Shown here piece after piece: positions 9,825 to 19,163 of a DNA stretch of 64,000 nt. The notes beneath the pieces are model-generated. The model ran no database searches and was not told the DNA's origin. It saw only the letters and a list, made by a program, of their open reading frames with translations. Made by a program: the position numbers and the translations under genes. This stretch comes from Dyadobacter crusticola DSM 16708 (GTDB lineage: Bacteria > Bacteroidota > Bacteroidia > Cytophagales > Spirosomataceae). Position 1 is the first letter of the stretch, and every line of letters begins with the position of its first letter. The stretch lies in contig NZ_JNJB01000007.1 of NCBI RefSeq assembly GCF_000701505.1, positions 209,302-273,301 on the forward strand, in the 5' to 3' direction.

Positions 9825-11825
9825 ATGAAAAATATACTCTTAACAACACTGATCTCCTTCGGCTGCCTCACCGGCTATTCTCAATCCAAACAGAATAAGG
9901 AGGACGATTTTTACCGGATTATCACAATCCCCATTCCCGAAAATATCCAAATGGAAGTGGGCGGAATGGCGGTACTGCCCGACGGTCGACTCGCTACGTC
10001 AACCCGCCGCGGCGAAGTGTGGCTCATTGGTAACCCCTATCTGAAAGGCGACGGCAAACCATCATTCAACAGATTTGCTTCCGGCCTGCACGAGCCGCTT
10101 GGACTATTATACCGCGGCAAAGATTTCCTGATCTCGCAGCGCGGCGAGGTAACCAGACTGGCCGATACCAACAATGACGGTGTGGCCGATGTTTACGACT
10201 CATTCGCAAAATGGCCGCTTTCTGGTAACTATCACCAGTATTCGTACGGACCGGTGGCAATGCCGAACGGCGAGCTGCTCGTGACTCTTAACCTTGACTG
10301 GGTAGGTCGAGGCGCAAGTCAGTCCAAATGGCGCGGCTGGATGCTCAAACTGGGCGAAGATGGTAAACTTACCCCCTTCGCAACCGGCCTTCGTTCTCCC
10401 TCGGGCTTCGGCTCTTACAAGGGTGACATTTTCTACACCGAAAACCAGGGCGACTGGGTAGGTTCCGGCAGAATGACGCATCTGGAAAAAGGTGACTTCG
10501 CAGGTAACCCAGCAGGATTGAAATGGAGCAAGGAAGAAGGATCGCCGGTAAAGCTGGGTGCAAGCGATATCCCGAATACAGGCGAGCCGCTTTATGATGT
10601 GGCCAAGAAGGTGCCAGGTATTAAACCGCCGGCAGTCTGGTTTCCGCATACGATCCTGGGTATCTCCACTTCCGACTTCAAAGAAGATGTGACCAATGGC
10701 AGCTTCGGTCCATTCACGGGACAAATGTTCGTGGGCGACCAGGGGCACAGTATCATCACCCGCGTTGATCTTGAAAAAGTCAATGGCGTTTGGCAGGGTA
10801 CCGTTTTCCCATTCCGTGAAGGGTTCATGTCAGGCATCCTGCGCCTGGAATGGGGCTTGGACGGTTCTTTGTTTGTGGGACAAACGAGCCGCGGCTGGTC
10901 TGCAACAGGTAAGTCTAACTTCGGTATCCAGCGACTGGTGTGGACAGGTAAAATGCCATTTGAAATGAAAACAGTGCGCTCAACGCCCGACGGTTTCGAA
11001 ATCACTTTTACCAGCCCGATTGACAAAGCAGCGGCCGCCAGTCAGGATGCCTACAAGCTGAGCAGCTTCACTTACAAATACCACTCTACTTACGGCAGCC
11101 CGATCGTCAATACGCAGGATGTTCCATTGAAGGGAATTGTGGTAGCAGAAGACGGCTTGCGTGTGCGGCTGGTAGTTGATCCTGCCGTACTCAGAAAAGG
11201 TTACGTTCACGAGATCAAAGCAGAAGGGATTAAGTCTGCGGAGGGCAACTCACTGCTGCATGCCACAGGTTACTACACGCTCAACGAGATCGCATCAGGA
11301 AACCCAGTGGCGGCAAGCCAGTTTACAACTACTGTAAAAGCCGTTGCGGTTGACCACAGCGCGCATACCGGAGCTACTACTTCTGAAACGACCGCCAACA
11401 CAGCTGCTTCGGCGAAAAGGGTAACCGAGATGCCGTCAAGCTGGACAACTGGTCCTGACCAGACGATCACGATCGGGACTGTTCCCGGGTTGAAGTTTGA
11501 CATATCAGAAATCCAGGTGAAAGCCGGTTCAAAAATCAGGATCGTTTTCAACAACAATGACGATATGCTGCACAACCTGGTGATCACCAAGCCCGGTACT
11601 GCGAATGCAGTCGGCGAAGCAGGTTTGAACCTGGGCTTGAAAGGCTCTGAAATGAGCTACGTACCAAGAACGAACGACGTACTTTTCCATAGTAACATCG
11701 TAGAGCCGGAGAAATCCGAATCCATTTATTTCGTTGCTCCAAAACAAACCGGCACTTACCAGTATGTTTGCACCTTCCCAGGGCATTACACGCTCATGCA
11801 AGGCAAACTGAAAGTAGTCAGGTAA
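9825..11825 (+). CDS. Secreted beta-propeller (sugar-dehydrogenase-like) fused to a cupredoxin domain
   Basis: 666 residues with a Sec signal (MKNILLTTLISFGCLTGYSQ). Residues about 40-390 form repeated propeller blades of the sorbosone/glucose-dehydrogenase-like type (GGMAVLPDGRLATSTRRGEV, ADTNNDGVADVYD, ATGLRSPSGFG). Residues about 390-490 look like an Ig-like or fibronectin-like linker domain. The C-terminus (about 540-666) is an azurin/plastocyanin fold with a complete type-1 copper site: His583 (MLHNL), Cys649, His654 and Met658 (CTFPGHYTLM). This suggests an oxidoreductase passing electrons to its own copper domain; whether the propeller binds PQQ or has any activity is not visible. A terminator follows. 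Confidence 0.75.
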   Translation: MKNILLTTLISFGCLTGYSQSKQNKEDDFYRIITIPIPENIQMEVGGMAVLPDGRLATSTRRGEVWLIGNPYLKGDGKPSFNRFASGLHEPLGLLYRGKDFLISQRGEVTRLADTNNDGVADVYDSFAKWPLSGNYHQYSYGPVAMPNGELLVTLNLDWVGRGASQSKWRGWMLKLGEDGKLTPFATGLRSPSGFGSYKGDIFYTENQGDWVGSGRMTHLEKGDFAGNPAGLKWSKEEGSPVKLGASDIPNTGEPLYDVAKKVPGIKPPAVWFPHTILGISTSDFKEDVTNGSFGPFTGQMFVGDQGHSIITRVDLEKVNGVWQGTVFPFREGFMSGILRLEWGLDGSLFVGQTSRGWSATGKSNFGIQRLVWTGKMPFEMKTVRSTPDGFEITFTSPIDKAAAASQDAYKLSSFTYKYHSTYGSPIVNTQDVPLKGIVVAEDGLRVRLVVDPAVLRKGYVHEIKAEGIKSAEGNSLLHATGYYTLNEIASGNPVAASQFTTTVKAVAVDHSAHTGATTSETTANTAASAKRVTEMPSSWTTGPDQTITIGTVPGLKFDISEIQVKAGSKIRIVFNNNDDMLHNLVITKPGTANAVGEAGLNLGLKGSEMSYVPRTNDVLFHSNIVEPEKSESIYFVAPKQTGTYQYVCTFPGHYTLMQGKLKVVR

Positions 11826-11843
11826 TTCAATATCAATATCTTC

Positions 11844-11886
11844 TCCGCAGGACCAACTCTCACCCCGGTCCTGCGGATTTTTTTTC
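11844..11886 (+). terminator. Intrinsic terminator after the cupredoxin-fusion gene
   Basis: An 11-bp perfect stem TCCGCAGGACC / GGTCCTGCGGA with a 12-base loop, followed by a run of at least eight T. It lies 18 bases after the stop codon at 11825 and closes the 8071-11825 unit. Confidence 0.92.
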
Positions 11887-11995
11887 AAAAATTTTTAACC
11901 TGCATAATAGATCCTTGGCAAAAGGAGATTTATAACTCCGCCTGCTTTAAGTAGCATAATTCTTTGAATAAATTAAACAAACCTCCGTCTGTAAT

Positions 11996-12610
11996 TTGCG
12001 CAAAGAAGCTACTTCATACGATCCAATCGACCTTGACGTGCGACTCTGGAAGCGGTTTAAAGCCGGCGACCCGGAGGCAATGGGCCTACTCGCCCAGATC
12101 CATTACCGCGCACTCTACAATTATGCCAACAAATTCTCCTGCGATCCCGATTTTATACGCGACGCAATCCAGGAACTTTACCTTGATCTTTGGGAGCGGC
12201 GAACTTTCCTCAGCGAAACTGCTTTTGTAAAATCCTACCTGCTCAAAGCATTGAGGCACCGGCTGATCAAGGAGAGTATGCGCCTGAAAAAATTTCAGGA
12301 GCCTGAATCTGCATTCTTCGATGAAGAACACTCGGACCCTTCCATTGAAACAGATATTATCGCCAACGAAAACCTGCGGCACCAGCAGGGCCGACTGAAA
12401 CAGATCATTTCCCTCCTTTCAAAAAGACAGCAGGAGATTATTTACCTGCGGTTTTACCAGAATCTGGACAACGAAGAAATCGCCAATATCATGGGCCTGG
12501 GGCGGCAAAGTGTCGCGAACCTGCTTTCTCGGACGCTTAAAGAGATCAAGCAGATCTGGGTTCCCGCAGAATTCTTCTGGCTACTGCTCATGAGCCTCAC
12601 CGCCATTTAA
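11996..12610 (+). CDS. ECF-type RNA polymerase sigma-70 factor (FecI-like)
   Basis: 204 residues. Region 2 (AQIHYRALYNYANKF, DAIQELYLDLWERR, YLLKALRHRLI) and region 4 (LLSKRQQEIIYLRFYQNLDN, then the HTH IANIMGLGRQSVANLLSRTL) are clear. The only usable start is TTG at 11996; an in-frame stop lies 27 bases upstream and the first ATG (12080) would cut into region 2. It is followed by a FecR-like anti-sigma factor and an STN-containing SusC, so it is the cytoplasmic output of a trans-envelope signalling set. The 183-base gap to fecR, which contains a small palindrome GGTTATAACC at 12717, probably holds a separate promoter. The C-terminus is oddly hydrophobic (EFFWLLLMSLTAI). Confidence 0.9.
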   Translation: MRKEATSYDPIDLDVRLWKRFKAGDPEAMGLLAQIHYRALYNYANKFSCDPDFIRDAIQELYLDLWERRTFLSETAFVKSYLLKALRHRLIKESMRLKKFQEPESAFFDEEHSDPSIETDIIANENLRHQQGRLKQIISLLSKRQQEIIYLRFYQNLDNEEIANIMGLGRQSVANLLSRTLKEIKQIWVPAEFFWLLLMSLTAI

Positions 12611-12793
12611 GACTAGCGAGGTGCGCTTTGCTGCAAGCAATCAAATGGTAAATACCCCGCTGCAAACCCGGTATTCAGCAGTTTTATAATTATATCAAAA
12701 ATTTTTTGATTTTTTTGGTTATAACCTTCCTCTAAACTGACATAGTGTTTAAAGAGCAAGAAGTCTGTCTGGCTATTTCTCAAATCTTACGCT

Positions 12794-13897
12794 ATGATCA
12801 ATTATCGGACCTACACGGTTGAAGAACTGGCAAGTGACGAAATGTTCCGCCGCTGGGTCAATGATCCAACGCCCGAGCTGAATTGCTTCTGGTCGCAATG
12901 GATCCACGAAAATCCGGACAAATCGCACACCGTCAGTCTCGCGAGAGAATTGGTGATTGCTGTGCATGAGTTGTACAGGGAGGAGCTCACTGAAGAGATG
13001 CTGCTCCAGGAAATCGATGAGATTGTCAGGATTGCATCGGATCGCAAACACACCAATCCCTGGCGTATATACCTCCCCGCAATTTGGAGGGCAGCGGCCG
13101 CATTCGTGCTGATATCCGGACTTAGTCTCGCCTACTACAACGCCCGGCTCGTACCTAAAATCCAGGAAGCAGCACAAACGGGAAAACCGCTCTTTCACGG
13201 AATTGCCATGCTGGTTAAATCGAATGATAGCCAGGAAGAAATGACAGTGCTGCTCAGCGACAATACGGTGGTCACATTGGCAAAAGGAAGCTCAATTACT
13301 TACCCGAAAGCATTCACAGGCAGCGAGCGGCGCGTTTACCTGCGTGGCGAGGCATTTTTCGATGTGAGCCGGAATGAACAGCAGCCGTTCCTGGTATACA
13401 CAGGCGAAACGGTCACCAAGGTTCTTGGAACAAGTTTCCGGATCAAAGCATTTGACGGCGACAATACCGAGCTCATCGCCGTAAAAACCGGAAAAGTCAC
13501 TGTTTTTGCCAAAAAACAATATGAAACCGCAAAACGGAAGCGCGAGAAAGCAGTACCCGGAGTTATCCTCACACCCAACCAGCAGGTTGTATATCTCAGG
13601 AAAGAAGGCCGGCTCGAAAGGGGCGCAGTAAGCCAGCCTGGAATGCTCGTGGAATCAAATGTGGCCAGGACGCAGCTTTTCGACGATAAGCCTGTTCCGG
13701 AGGTATTGGATGCGCTTCAAAAATTGTACGGAATAGAGATCCGGTTTGATAAAGATCTGCTGGCTAACTGCCGCATCTATGCACAGTTCGACGATGAGAA
13801 TCTGAAACAAAGAATGAATGCCATCTGCCAGGCTATTGGCGCCACTTACGAAATGGTGGACGGGCGGCTTGTTATTACCTCAAAAGGCTGTATCTGA
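12794..13897 (+). CDS. FecR-family anti-sigma factor with DUF4974 C-terminus
   Basis: 367 residues. An N-terminal cytoplasmic part binds the sigma factor, one membrane segment lies near residues 95-112 (AAAFVLISGLSLAYY), and the periplasmic part shows the FecR core (LLSDNTVVTLAKGSSITYP, VYLRGEAFFDVSRN, GTSFRIKAF, AVKTGKVTVF) and a C-terminal DUF4974/STN-like fold (LFDDKPVPEVLDALQKLYGI ... LVITSKG). It holds the upstream sigma factor inactive until the STN domain of the SusC at 13942 signals ligand uptake. It starts with ATG at 12794, and the next gene begins 44 bases after its stop. Confidence 0.93.
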   Translation: MINYRTYTVEELASDEMFRRWVNDPTPELNCFWSQWIHENPDKSHTVSLARELVIAVHELYREELTEEMLLQEIDEIVRIASDRKHTNPWRIYLPAIWRAAAAFVLISGLSLAYYNARLVPKIQEAAQTGKPLFHGIAMLVKSNDSQEEMTVLLSDNTVVTLAKGSSITYPKAFTGSERRVYLRGEAFFDVSRNEQQPFLVYTGETVTKVLGTSFRIKAFDGDNTELIAVKTGKVTVFAKKQYETAKRKREKAVPGVILTPNQQVVYLRKEGRLERGAVSQPGMLVESNVARTQLFDDKPVPEVLDALQKLYGIEIRFDKDLLANCRIYAQFDDENLKQRMNAICQAIGATYEMVDGRLVITSKGCI

Positions 13898-13941
13898 GTA
13901 CAGCGACATATCTTTTCAATTACATAACAAACTATTAACAG

Positions 13942-16900
13942 ATGAAAAAACATCGACGCACATCCTGGCAGGTTTGCCGGCTTTTAAGAATATCATTATA
14001 TCAACTTTTTCTTGCTTTAATCTGCGTTTGTGTTGCAAATGCAGAGGGACAGGACATTTTGAACCAGCGCATTACGCTCCAAGTAAATAACCAGGAGATC
14101 AAGACGGTGCTGACCAGGTTGAACAAACTTACTCAGGTAAAGTTCACCTACAATTCGGCCCTGATCAAACCACAGCAGAGAGTTTCTGTGAACGCGGTGG
14201 AAAAGCCGCTTTCGGACGTGCTCGATGAGCTTTTGAAACCATTGAATGTGAGTTACAAAATTGAGGGGAAACAAATCATCCTGCTGAAAAACAATCCTGA
14301 GCCCACAGGGAGCGGGGTAATGCGGCCAATTCAGCCAGGTATCGACCGGAATGTCAGCGGGAAAGTTTCAGACGAGAAAGGCCAGCCACTGCCGGGTGTA
14401 AGTATCGTGCTCAAAGGTTCGAAAGCGGGCACCGCTACAAATACGGAAGGCACCTACCAGCTGAGTGTGCCCGATGCAGGCGGCGTTCTGATCTTTTCAT
14501 ACGTGGGCTATACCCCACAGGAGGTCACATTGGGAAGCCAGTCTGTGTACGACGTGAGCTTGCAGCCCGATGTGCGTAACCTGGAAATGGTAGTAGTTAC
14601 CGCGCTCGGGATCAAGAGAGACGCGAAGAAGCTTGGATATTCTACCGCCACCATTGACACAGAAGAACTTACTACCAATCGTACAACCAACCTGGGGAAT
14701 AGTCTGCAGGGAAAAGTGGCAGGATTGAATGTAACCCCGCCGGCGAGCGGCCCGGGCGGCTCGACCAAGATCCGTATCCGCGGGCAATCCTCATTTGGCG
14801 GCAATAACTCGCCTCTGATCATTGTTAACGGCGTTCCGATCAATAACAGCAGCGTTTCTGCCGGCGGCTCCAGCGGAAATGGAACAGGTAACCCCACCGG
14901 CGGATCTTCCGATGCCGGAGACGGTCTGCAAAGCATTAACCAGGACGATATCGAGTCGATGACGGTGCTGAAAGGTGCAGCAGCGGCGGCATTGTACGGT
15001 TTTCGCGCGAAGGATGGCGCCATTATCATCACTACCAAAAGCGGCAGTAAAACGACGGGCATAGGCGTTGAGATCAACTCCAACTTTCAGGCCCAGGAAG
15101 CATTGGACTACACTGATTTCCAGTACGAATACGGACAAGGTGAATTTGGTAAACGTCCGACAAGCGTCGCTGAGGCGCAGAGCTCGGGCGTGTTTGCATT
15201 TGGCGAGCGTTTTGACGGCGCGCCCACTCCGCAGTTTGACGGAAGCACCCAACCCTATTCCCCACACAAAGACCGCATTAAGAAGTTTTATCGCACGGGG
15301 ACCAGCTTCACGAATTCCATTGCGCTTTCCGGTGGGAATGAGAAGGGTAACTTCCGCCTTTCATTCGCCAACACGGACGCAAATGCGATCATGCCCAATT
15401 CAGATTACCACAAGCGCATATTCAATCTTGGTCTGAATTATAAATTTGCAAAAAAGCTGTCTGCGCAGGTTAATGCTAACTATTCAAACGAATACAATAA
15501 GAACCCGCCGCAGATCGGGATCCAGGATATGAACGCGAATACGACGATCTATACACTTGCAACCAGCATTGACACGGATTGGCTGAAAAACAGGAAGGAT
15601 GCAAATGGAAACGAAATGCCGCTTTCCCGGTTTACAAACCGCAACAACCCTTACTGGGTGGCTTACGACCGCTTTGAGAATGTGCGGCGCGACCGGATTT
15701 TTGGAAATACATCATTAAGATACGATTTCACCGACTGGCTCTTCATCCAGGGCCGCATTGGTCAGGATTATTTCACACGTCCCTACAACTACAACCGGCC
15801 AACCGGCACAAGGTCGATCGGGGCAGTAGCTACCGGCTTCAATGGATATTACTACCAGGACGTAGCTACATTCCGAGAGCGCAATGCAGATTTCCTGATC
15901 GGCGCTAACCGCACTTTTGGGGATTTCGGCATTGACATCACATTAGGCGGCAACTCGATGCTGCAGATCAATGATAATATCTCCACGGCGGTGACGAATT
16001 TTTATGTACGGGATTTGTATACAATAGCCAACGGGCAGATCAAAAATCCCAATTACAATTACAGCAAGAAGAAAGTAAACTCACTCTACGGAGCAGCCGA
16101 GTTTTCGTATAAAGGATTTTTGTTTGTGAATGTAACTGGCCGAAATGACTGGTTTTCGACTTTAAACCCGCAATCCAACAGTTACCTCTACCCTTCCGTG
16201 AGCGGAAGCTTTGTATTCAGTCAGGCATTTAACAATGCGCCTGCGTGGCTGAGTTATGGTAAACTAAGAGCAGCCTATGCCGAAGTGGGCGGGGATACCG
16301 ATCCGTATTCCAATAATCTTTACTACGGGATCAATGCCAATCCTTTCAATGGAACTGCATTGGGAAACCTGCCTTCGACCGTCAGTCCGAATGCCAACCT
16401 GCGTCCCCTTAAAGTGAAGGAGACCGAAGTAGGACTTGAAATGAAAACGTTCGACAGCCGCTTCAACATAGACCTTTCATTCTACCGCAAGAATACGGTC
16501 GACGAAATCCTGAACGTCGATATTTCAAATACCTCGGGTTTCAGTCAGACCAAGGTAAACGTCGGCAAGCTGCGCAACCAGGGAGTCGAATTCCTTGTAA
16601 CGCTGGTTCCCGTAAGAACCGACGGATTTACCTGGGAAACGAGCTTCAACGGCAGCTACAACATCAGCAAAGTACTGGAACTGGCGCAGGGACAACCTCG
16701 GTTTGACGTCGGCCAGGGAGAATTCTTCGGCATTGTTTCTCATGAAAAAGGCCAGCCACTGGCTTCGCTGCGCGGGTTCGACTACAAACGGGATGAGCAG
16801 GGCCGCATAGTTACTTCGGGCGGGTTGCCGCAGCAGGGTCAGCTGGTCACATTCGGCAGTGCGATCCCGAAATGGGTTGGCGCATGGGTGAACACGATCA

Positions 16901-17388
16901 ATGTAAAAGGGATCAGGATCGGGACACAGATCGACTTTAAAGCCGGCCACAAGATCCTCTCCAACTCCAACCTGAACTTCCTGCGGGAGGGACTTTCGAA
17001 GCCATCGCTGGTAGGCCGGGAAGGCGGCGTATTGTTCGAGGGAGTTACAGCTGAGGGCCTGCCTAATGCACAAAGAGTTGAAGCTGAACAGTTTTACACA
17101 GCTTACCGCAGTACCAACCTCGCAACCCCATTTGTTTACAACGGGGCGTTTGTGCGATGGAGAACACTTTCCATTGGTTACGACCTTTCCCGCTTTGTAC
17201 GCGACAGAACCTTCGTCAAAGGACTGAGCATCTCGGCCATGTGCAACAACGTGCTTTTAATCAAAAAATACATAGACAATCTCGACCCGGAAGCACAAGT
17301 ATCAGCCTCAGATAACCTCCAAGGCATAGAAACCCACACCCTGCCAACAACAAGAAGTTACGGGGTTAATTTGAATTTAAAGTTTTAG
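13942..17388 (+). CDS. SusC/RagA-family TonB-dependent transporter with STN signalling domain
   Basis: 1148 residues. Order: signal peptide (to about residue 35), STN domain about 41-95 (ITLQVNNQEIKTVLTRLNKL ... LLKPLNVSYKIEGKQIILL), carboxypeptidase-like domain about 120-205 (VSGKVSDEKGQPLPGVSIVL, SYVGYTPQEV), plug with the SusC signature (TVLKGAAAAALYGFRAKDGA), beta-barrel, terminal-Phe signal (LNLKF). The STN domain is what FecA-type transporters use to contact FecR, and the sigma/FecR pair sits directly upstream. A Gly/Ser/Asn-rich insert in the plug (about residues 305-325) is unusual but common in large SusC proteins. Its SusD partner is at 17606. Confidence 0.95.
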   Translation: MKKHRRTSWQVCRLLRISLYQLFLALICVCVANAEGQDILNQRITLQVNNQEIKTVLTRLNKLTQVKFTYNSALIKPQQRVSVNAVEKPLSDVLDELLKPLNVSYKIEGKQIILLKNNPEPTGSGVMRPIQPGIDRNVSGKVSDEKGQPLPGVSIVLKGSKAGTATNTEGTYQLSVPDAGGVLIFSYVGYTPQEVTLGSQSVYDVSLQPDVRNLEMVVVTALGIKRDAKKLGYSTATIDTEELTTNRTTNLGNSLQGKVAGLNVTPPASGPGGSTKIRIRGQSSFGGNNSPLIIVNGVPINNSSVSAGGSSGNGTGNPTGGSSDAGDGLQSINQDDIESMTVLKGAAAAALYGFRAKDGAIIITTKSGSKTTGIGVEINSNFQAQEALDYTDFQYEYGQGEFGKRPTSVAEAQSSGVFAFGERFDGAPTPQFDGSTQPYSPHKDRIKKFYRTGTSFTNSIALSGGNEKGNFRLSFANTDANAIMPNSDYHKRIFNLGLNYKFAKKLSAQVNANYSNEYNKNPPQIGIQDMNANTTIYTLATSIDTDWLKNRKDANGNEMPLSRFTNRNNPYWVAYDRFENVRRDRIFGNTSLRYDFTDWLFIQGRIGQDYFTRPYNYNRPTGTRSIGAVATGFNGYYYQDVATFRERNADFLIGANRTFGDFGIDITLGGNSMLQINDNISTAVTNFYVRDLYTIANGQIKNPNYNYSKKKVNSLYGAAEFSYKGFLFVNVTGRNDWFSTLNPQSNSYLYPSVSGSFVFSQAFNNAPAWLSYGKLRAAYAEVGGDTDPYSNNLYYGINANPFNGTALGNLPSTVSPNANLRPLKVKETEVGLEMKTFDSRFNIDLSFYRKNTVDEILNVDISNTSGFSQTKVNVGKLRNQGVEFLVTLVPVRTDGFTWETSFNGSYNISKVLELAQGQPRFDVGQGEFFGIVSHEKGQPLASLRGFDYKRDEQGRIVTSGGLPQQGQLVTFGSAIPKWVGAWVNTINVKGIRIGTQIDFKAGHKILSNSNLNFLREGLSKPSLVGREGGVLFEGVTAEGLPNAQRVEAEQFYTAYRSTNLATPFVYNGAFVRWRTLSIGYDLSRFVRDRTFVKGLSISAMCNNVLLIKKYIDNLDPEAQVSASDNLQGIETHTLPTTRSYGVNLNLKF

Positions 17389-17437
17389 GGAAAGGGAGGA
17401 ACGGGAGGATGGAGGAAAGGGAGGAAGAAGGAAGGCT

Positions 17438-17601
17438 CACTCATCGCCCAACGACCCGGTCAGTCATTCACTCATCGCCCGGCGACCCGGTCACTCATTC
17501 ACTAATTCACTCATCGCCCGGCGACCCGGTCACTAATTCGCTCATTCAGTCATTCAACCATTCAATCATTCACTCATTCACTCATTCAATCATTCATCAT
17601 T
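17438..17601. repeat. Compound tandem repeat between susC and susD
   Basis: Three 31-base units, CACTCATCGCCCGGCGACCC plus GGTCACTMATT (17438, 17469, 17508), are interleaved with and followed by 8-base units of the form CAMTCATT (17500, 17539, 17547, 17555, 17563, 17571, 17579, 17587, and a 7-base end at 17595). The first 31-mer has AA for GG. The repeat ends four bases before the susD ATG. A purine-rich run (about 17389-17435) precedes it. The array lies in the untranslated leader of susD. Confidence 0.93.
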
Positions 17602-17605
17602 AAAA

Positions 17606-19138
17606 ATGAAACACATATTCACATATCTCACAATTCTGGGCATTGTTGTGGCTTCGAGCGCTTGTGATAAGGGCTTTGAAGACATTAACAAAAACCCCGT
17701 CCTCGCGACCAGCCTGGACCCGATCTACCTGTTTTCCAATGCAGAATTTACTTCCGCGATTGCGACGCAGAACTACCAGATGCAGATCGTGCAGCAGATC
17801 AATACGCCTTATACCGGAGTTTTGGAGGGGGGAAACCACAATGCGGTTTCGGATCCGAATTCCAATGCGAATTTCAATTCACTGTATCTGCAAAATGGTC
17901 CTGTTAACCTGCTGACAACCATTATCGCGCAAACCAAAGACAATCCGGCCCGATCGAACCTGTACAATATGGCGCGGATCTGGAAAGCTTATGTATTTAT
18001 GGTTTTGGTGGATACCTACGGTGACGTACCTTATTCTGAGGCTGGAAAAGGCTTTTTAGAAGCGATCAACCTGCCGAAGTATGATGATCAGAAGTTTATT
18101 TACGACGATATATTAAAAGAACTGACCGAAGCTACAAAAGCCCTGGACGCGGCCAAAGCAATTGAGACCAGCGACTTGTTCTTCAAAGGAAATATCGCGC
18201 AATGGAAAAAGGTCGGTAATTCCTTGCTGCTGCGGGCCGCAATGCGGTTTACCAAAGTGGACCAGGCCAAAGCCAAACAATATGTCGCAATTGCAGTAGA
18301 CCCGGCGAATGGCGGTTTGCAGAGCTCCAATGCTGACAATGCTTTTATCGCATTCAACAGCACATTCAACCACCCGCTTGCCAACTATTTTCAGGGTACC
18401 GAGCGAGGAAATGTGTACCTGGGCGCAGCATTCGTCAACTATCTCAAAACTACTGCTGATCCGCGCCTGCGCGTGATCGCTGTTAAATATGAAACGCCCG
18501 GCAACCCCATTGCCACCGCCGGAGCGGAAGATACCAATCCTGCAAACCAGGAAGGAATGCCCTACGGCTACAATGAATCTACCATCGCCAACGCGCCGGG
18601 TTTCCCGGGCAAGATCGGCTCTGCATTCAAGTACTCTCAGATCAACCGCAAAACCTTGGGCAAGATCGACGCACCTGAATTTTTTATTACCTACTCCCAA
18701 ACCTCCCTCCTGCTTGCGGAAGCAGTACAAAGGGGCTGGGCTACCGGTGATGTGAAAGCACTTTATGAAGCAGGCGTAAAAGCCCACATGGATCAAATGG
18801 CCACGTACGACATTGCTGCCGCCATTCCCGCTGCTTCTCAAACTGCCTACCTGGCCGCAAATCCATTCAATCCGGCAAAGGCATTGGAACAGATCAATAA
18901 CCAGTACTGGATATCCTCTTTCCTGAATGGTTCGGAAGCCTGGGCCAATTTCCGCAGGAGCGGCTTTCCCGCGCTGCCGGTCAACAACTACCCCGGAAAA
19001 GATCCTTCGGTGAAGGATTTCATCAGACGACTTGTATATCCGGTGCGGGAACGGTCTGTAAATGAGCAGAATTACAAAGAAGCAGTAGCACGAATGGGAC
19101 CTGACGAACTGGGTACCCCCGTGTTTTGGGACAAATAG
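17606..19138 (+). CDS. SusD/RagB-family outer-membrane lipoprotein
   Basis: 510 residues. Lipoprotein signal with the lipobox at Cys20 (ASSAC) and the family opening CDKGFEDINKNP. TPR-like helical pattern with the SusD markers YGDVPYSEA, FFKGNIAQWKKVGNSLLLRA, and the C-terminal WANFRRSGFPALP and RLVYPVRERSVNEQNY. It forms the lid of the transporter encoded at 13942 and binds the imported ligand outside the cell. The ATG at 17606 directly follows the tandem repeat, so translation or mRNA structure may depend on repeat length. The downstream genes suggest a carbohydrate or sugar-acid ligand, but this is inference. Confidence 0.94.
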   Translation: MKHIFTYLTILGIVVASSACDKGFEDINKNPVLATSLDPIYLFSNAEFTSAIATQNYQMQIVQQINTPYTGVLEGGNHNAVSDPNSNANFNSLYLQNGPVNLLTTIIAQTKDNPARSNLYNMARIWKAYVFMVLVDTYGDVPYSEAGKGFLEAINLPKYDDQKFIYDDILKELTEATKALDAAKAIETSDLFFKGNIAQWKKVGNSLLLRAAMRFTKVDQAKAKQYVAIAVDPANGGLQSSNADNAFIAFNSTFNHPLANYFQGTERGNVYLGAAFVNYLKTTADPRLRVIAVKYETPGNPIATAGAEDTNPANQEGMPYGYNESTIANAPGFPGKIGSAFKYSQINRKTLGKIDAPEFFITYSQTSLLLAEAVQRGWATGDVKALYEAGVKAHMDQMATYDIAAAIPAASQTAYLAANPFNPAKALEQINNQYWISSFLNGSEAWANFRRSGFPALPVNNYPGKDPSVKDFIRRLVYPVRERSVNEQNYKEAVARMGPDELGTPVFWDK

Positions 19139-19163
19139 AATCAACTACCTTAACTAACCTTTT

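Noticed and set aside
17438..17601. CRISPR-like array
   Set aside because: The units are adjacent or separated by octamers of the same repeat. There are no unique spacers and no cas genes.
17409..17603. 64-codon frame over the tandem repeat
   Set aside because: Its codons are produced by the octamer and 31-mer repeats and it ends 3 bases before susD; it is a repeat artefact.
18113..19144. Long minus-strand frame opposite the SusD gene (343 codons)
   Set aside because: It is the antisense shadow of a well-supported SusD gene and has no motif of its own.
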